NCBI GenBank assembly: GCA_004009845.1
Contig: RMBW01000001.1
Span: forward strand, 124,001 to 188,000
DNA from: Davidsoniella eucalypti
Lineage: Eukaryota > Ascomycota > Sordariomycetes > Microascales > Ceratocystidaceae
Length of the DNA stretch: 64,000 nt
Direction of reading: 5' to 3'
The translations under genes were made by a program, and so were the position numbers. Below the pieces are notes generated by a model, which saw only the letters and a list, made by a program, of their open reading frames with translations, did no database searches and was not told the origin of the DNA. This document shows, in pieces, positions 61,539 to 64,000 of the stretch; the stretch's first letter is position 1; each line of letters starts with the position of its first letter.

Positions 61539-62420
61539 TCATCTGTGTAGCGCATCGTGACTAGCAGTTCTTCGAACATCAAAATACCCATCATGTGCCA
61601 TATAATGTATGTCTGGGCTTGCACGGGAGCTTTTAGGTGATGTCCAGGCCGTGTTGAAGCCTGTCATGGGATCCAGTCCCCGGTCCCGGCCCTCCGAGAA
61701 ACCGACTAGAGACTCACCACGGGAAAGTGGCCGACGATGATAGTCATGATGGTCATGTTGATGTGGTGACTTTTGAGAGGAGCTCGTCATGTATATGCTA
61801 TCCCAGCGTAACCCCAGCGGCACCAATGTCTGAACATGTGGAGTAGAAACATTTCTATGAAGGCCTGTGGCCGCAACCGTTGAAGTCCACGGGCGGGCCT
61901 TCTCGGCAGTATGAGAGTAGCTGGCAGAACTATAAGTCCGTCTAATGCGCCGTTCGGGCGTGTGCGGCCGCGACTTTGCCGAGCCGGGATTCTTAAGAGC
62001 CGCTGCGGCAGCAGTAGTTTCAAATTCCTCATCTGGAGACGAGGCCGGTCTTGAGTGCATAGACATCGGGGATGAATGCACAGAATCACTAGAAGGCGAA
62101 GAGGGCGCTAGACTTGTGTCTTTGTGTGTAGCTTCTGCGCCAGTAGAAGCCCGAGATGCAGGCGAGGTCACCACGTGGAAGATATCGATAGCGCGTAGGA
62201 TGGCAAAAAGTAGCGAAAGAAGCTTGAGTGGGCGCCATCCAACACGGAAGAAGATGGCTAGACATTGCAGAATGATATCGAGATAGACGAGACAAACGCG
62301 AAAGAACAGCACGGCAAAGGTAAAGGCGGTGGTCACGCAAGCAAAAAGCGCCAAAGGAACTGTCACGAGACAGAGTATCAGGACAAGTCCAGACCGGACA
62401 GGACTGAAGGAGCTCTCCAT
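61539..62420 (-). CDS. Small fungal membrane protein of unknown function
   Basis: A 293-residue frame starting at MESSFSPVRSG (62420). An in-frame ATG-type start lies further upstream at 62537, but the extra 39 residues are unlike a protein leader, so I prefer 62420. Residues about 11-60 are almost wholly hydrophobic, enough for two transmembrane helices (GLVLILCLVTVPLALFA... and LYLD-like II LQCLAIFF), followed by a short amphipathic stretch GWRPLKLLSLLFAILRAIDI. The remaining 200 residues are Ser/Pro/His-rich and probably cytosolic and disordered. I recognise the layout from uncharacterised Pezizomycotina proteins but know no function. It converges with SPC24, 169 bp between stop codons. 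Confidence 0.75.
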   Translation of the reverse strand: MESSFSPVRSGLVLILCLVTVPLALFACVTTAFTFAVLFFRVCLVYLDIILQCLAIFFRVGWRPLKLLSLLFAILRAIDIFHVVTSPASRASTGAEATHKDTSLAPSSPSSDSVHSSPMSMHSRPASSPDEEFETTAAAAALKNPGSAKSRPHTPERRIRRTYSSASYSHTAEKARPWTSTVAATGLHRNVSTPHVQTLVPLGLRWDSIYMTSSSQKSPHQHDHHDYHRRPLSRGESLVGFSEGRDRGLDPMTGFNTAWTSPKSSRASPDIHYMAHDGYFDVRRTASHDALHR

Positions 62421-63534
62421 CGTGTCCTTTGGGGGAGAACGGCTATGACAAGAACAAGCAAAAGAAACTGGCTGATATCGCAGTAGAAAAATTTGTGGTA
62501 TAGCATCAACTTTGCAATATTTCAGGATGTAAGTCACCGGCGGCCGGACATCGGAATTGCACTAATCCGGACAAGTGAAGCGCTTTAATAAAAAAGAGAC
62601 TCGGATTTATGCGTGTAGAAACACGAAAAAGAGAAGAGAACATCAAAGCCCTTTTACGAAACGGCGCAGTTCGATAGTACTTATAAAATAAGCAAAGAAC
62701 CCAAATTTGAAAGTAAAGCGGCAGTAAGCGTGATCTATATCATGCTTTCTATACAAATATGTACATACATTACATACCCGAGTTCATCGAGTCAGGATTG
62801 ATTGCAAAGTGGTGCCATGTTGGAATGATTTGTGGCGACTAAGATATCGAGGTCTCTAAGAATTTAACCCCCATGTTTTAGTCTAACTATGCACATGTAA
62901 CTGTTTCTTTGATCTTTGCGTTTTATTTGCCATGTTTCATTACTTAACACAATCATTAGCATCATTTCTGTTCCAATTTGTTTGCCTGGTTCCGCTGATA
63001 AGGCAGACACGGCACATCGTGCATGGATTGGGACTACAAGAAAGATAGCTTCTGAATCCGGAAGTGCTCCATTTTATTTGTCACGACTAAAACTATCTAG
63101 TAGTAATAATACGGCAGCCTATTGATCTATTTTGAATTTGACTTCATCAACTACCCGAGGTCTGTATAGTATCTCACAGTAATAAGACGGCATGTTCCGG
63201 ACGGAGACAGTTAGCATCATCTTCCGAGCAGCATCTCCCACAATTGCGTAGATTTCAGGTATCTCTTGTGTCATTCTAGGGTCTGGCATTGAAAGTATAA
63301 TAGCGTGCCGAGTTCCAATGTTAGTGTCCTTGTATTTTGGGTGCTAGCAAATATCGATATAATAGTTAGCCTGGAAGACCACCGGCTCTTGCCACGGAGG
63401 CCAACTTTGGTATACATTCGAGCTCTAGCCTCAACCACATTTAACGTCTATTACCTACTAAGACTATCTGTACGACGCTAACGGGCTTGTCACTGGTTGA
63501 TATATTCACCGGCTTCCGCCCACAACGGGTATGG
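62421..63534. other. Intergenic region
   Basis: About 1.1 kb between the membrane-protein gene and the 5S rRNA gene. The portion near 62421-62700 likely includes the membrane-protein promoter. No other feature is recognisable. Confidence 0.45.
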
Positions 63535-63540
63535 TATATA
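63535..63540 (+). promoter_or_regulatory. TATA element upstream of 5S rRNA
   Basis: TATATA lies 26-31 bases before the first base of the 5S gene, the spacing seen for the upstream element of RNA polymerase III-transcribed fungal 5S genes. Confidence 0.6.
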
Positions 63541-63565
63541 GTACCACCTAACTCCATAATTCTCA

Positions 63566-63685
63566 ACATACGACCATAGCTGATAGAAAGCACGGGATCC
63601 CGTCCGCTCTCCCCTAGTTAAACTATCAAGCGCCCGATCAGTACTACGGTGGGTGACCACGTGGGAATACCGGGTGTTGTATGTT
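63566..63685 (+). rRNA. 5S ribosomal RNA
   Basis: The 120-bp sequence begins ACATACGACCATAG and ends GTTGTATGTT, so its two ends pair as helix I of 5S rRNA. It contains the conserved GGGATCCCGTCCGCTCTCCC block and GGTGGGTGACCAC further on, closely matching Neurospora-type 5S rRNA from memory. The gene is solitary, as expected for dispersed 5S genes in filamentous ascomycetes. It is transcribed by RNA polymerase III from internal elements plus the upstream TATA. Whether this copy is functional or one of several variant or pseudogene copies cannot be judged from one locus, but both helix ends are intact. Confidence 0.95.
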
Positions 63686-63694
63686 TTCTTTTTG
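63684..63694 (+). terminator. Poly-T terminator of 5S rRNA
   Basis: TTTT beginning at the gene's last bases, then a second run TTTTT after one C, forms a standard RNA polymerase III stop signal directly after the 5S gene. Confidence 0.8.
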
Positions 63695-64000
63695 TCATCT
63701 AGGACTACAATATACCATTAGAAAGAGTATCAACTTCAGCAATTTATTTTTTTCGGACTCATGACATCATAACGCCCATCAAATACAGATGTACACATCT
63801 CCAACTTAGGTACATTGGAGACGATCTGTATATATCTTATATTAGCCCTCTTTATCAACCTCGGAGTCTAATATTGTAGTACTCGCTTGCCTACATGAGA
63901 GAAAACAAGAACACAAGCAGTAGGCCAAAAGTCTAAGAGCACCCAAAGCTAAGCTAGATAGCTACCCGTTCTGAGGTGACATCCAGAGGCAGAGACGCTA

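Overview
This window is nuclear DNA of a filamentous ascomycete (Pezizomycotina). The evidence is short AT-rich spliceosomal introns with GTRNGT donors and CTRAY-type branch sites, a dispersed single 5S rRNA gene with its own TATA box and T-run, CT-rich leaders before start codons, and an ortholog of the xylanase regulator XlnR/XYR1, a family confined to this group. The species cannot be named from what I see. Gene density is low: eleven supported protein genes and one RNA gene in 64 kb. The largest empty stretch is the first 13.7 kb.

Layout. 1-13.7 kb has no supportable gene. 13.7-21.4 kb holds two intronless genes on the plus strand: a conserved disordered protein of unknown function, and a germinal-centre-type Ste20 kinase preceded by an unusually long pyrimidine-rich leader region. 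23.1-27.1 kb holds a convergent pair of C2H2 zinc-finger genes; the plus-strand one carries an in-frame TAG that must be spliced out, edited or read through. 27.1-33.3 kb is gene-free and contains duplicated 35-bp and 19-bp sequences. 33.3-36.8 kb holds a convergent pair: an OTT_1508-like predicted deaminase and a Ser/Thr-rich single-pass membrane protein resembling Mid2-type wall sensors. 41.2-41.9 kb is an EBP-type sterol isomerase. 47.9-54.8 kb holds the XlnR/XYR1 regulator (plus) facing a RING-H2 ubiquitin ligase (minus). 57.2-58.2 kb is a tandem repeat with degenerate knuckle-like coding potential. 58.9-62.4 kb holds FIS1 (minus), divergent SPC24 (plus) and a small membrane protein (minus). 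A 5S rRNA gene lies at 63.6 kb.

The genes form no single pathway. They are mostly housekeeping and regulatory functions: signalling, ubiquitylation, kinetochore, mitochondrial fission, sterol metabolism, wall sensing and plant cell wall degradation. They are separated by long intergenic DNA. No transposase, integrase, reverse transcriptase, CRISPR array or secondary-metabolite cluster is visible. The most interesting items are the in-frame TAG gene, the predicted deaminase, an over-represented telomere-like 9-mer (TTAGGGTTA, seven exact copies) and the 57.5-58.05 kb tandem array. All exon boundaries were inferred by eye from splice signals, frame and remembered family conservation.
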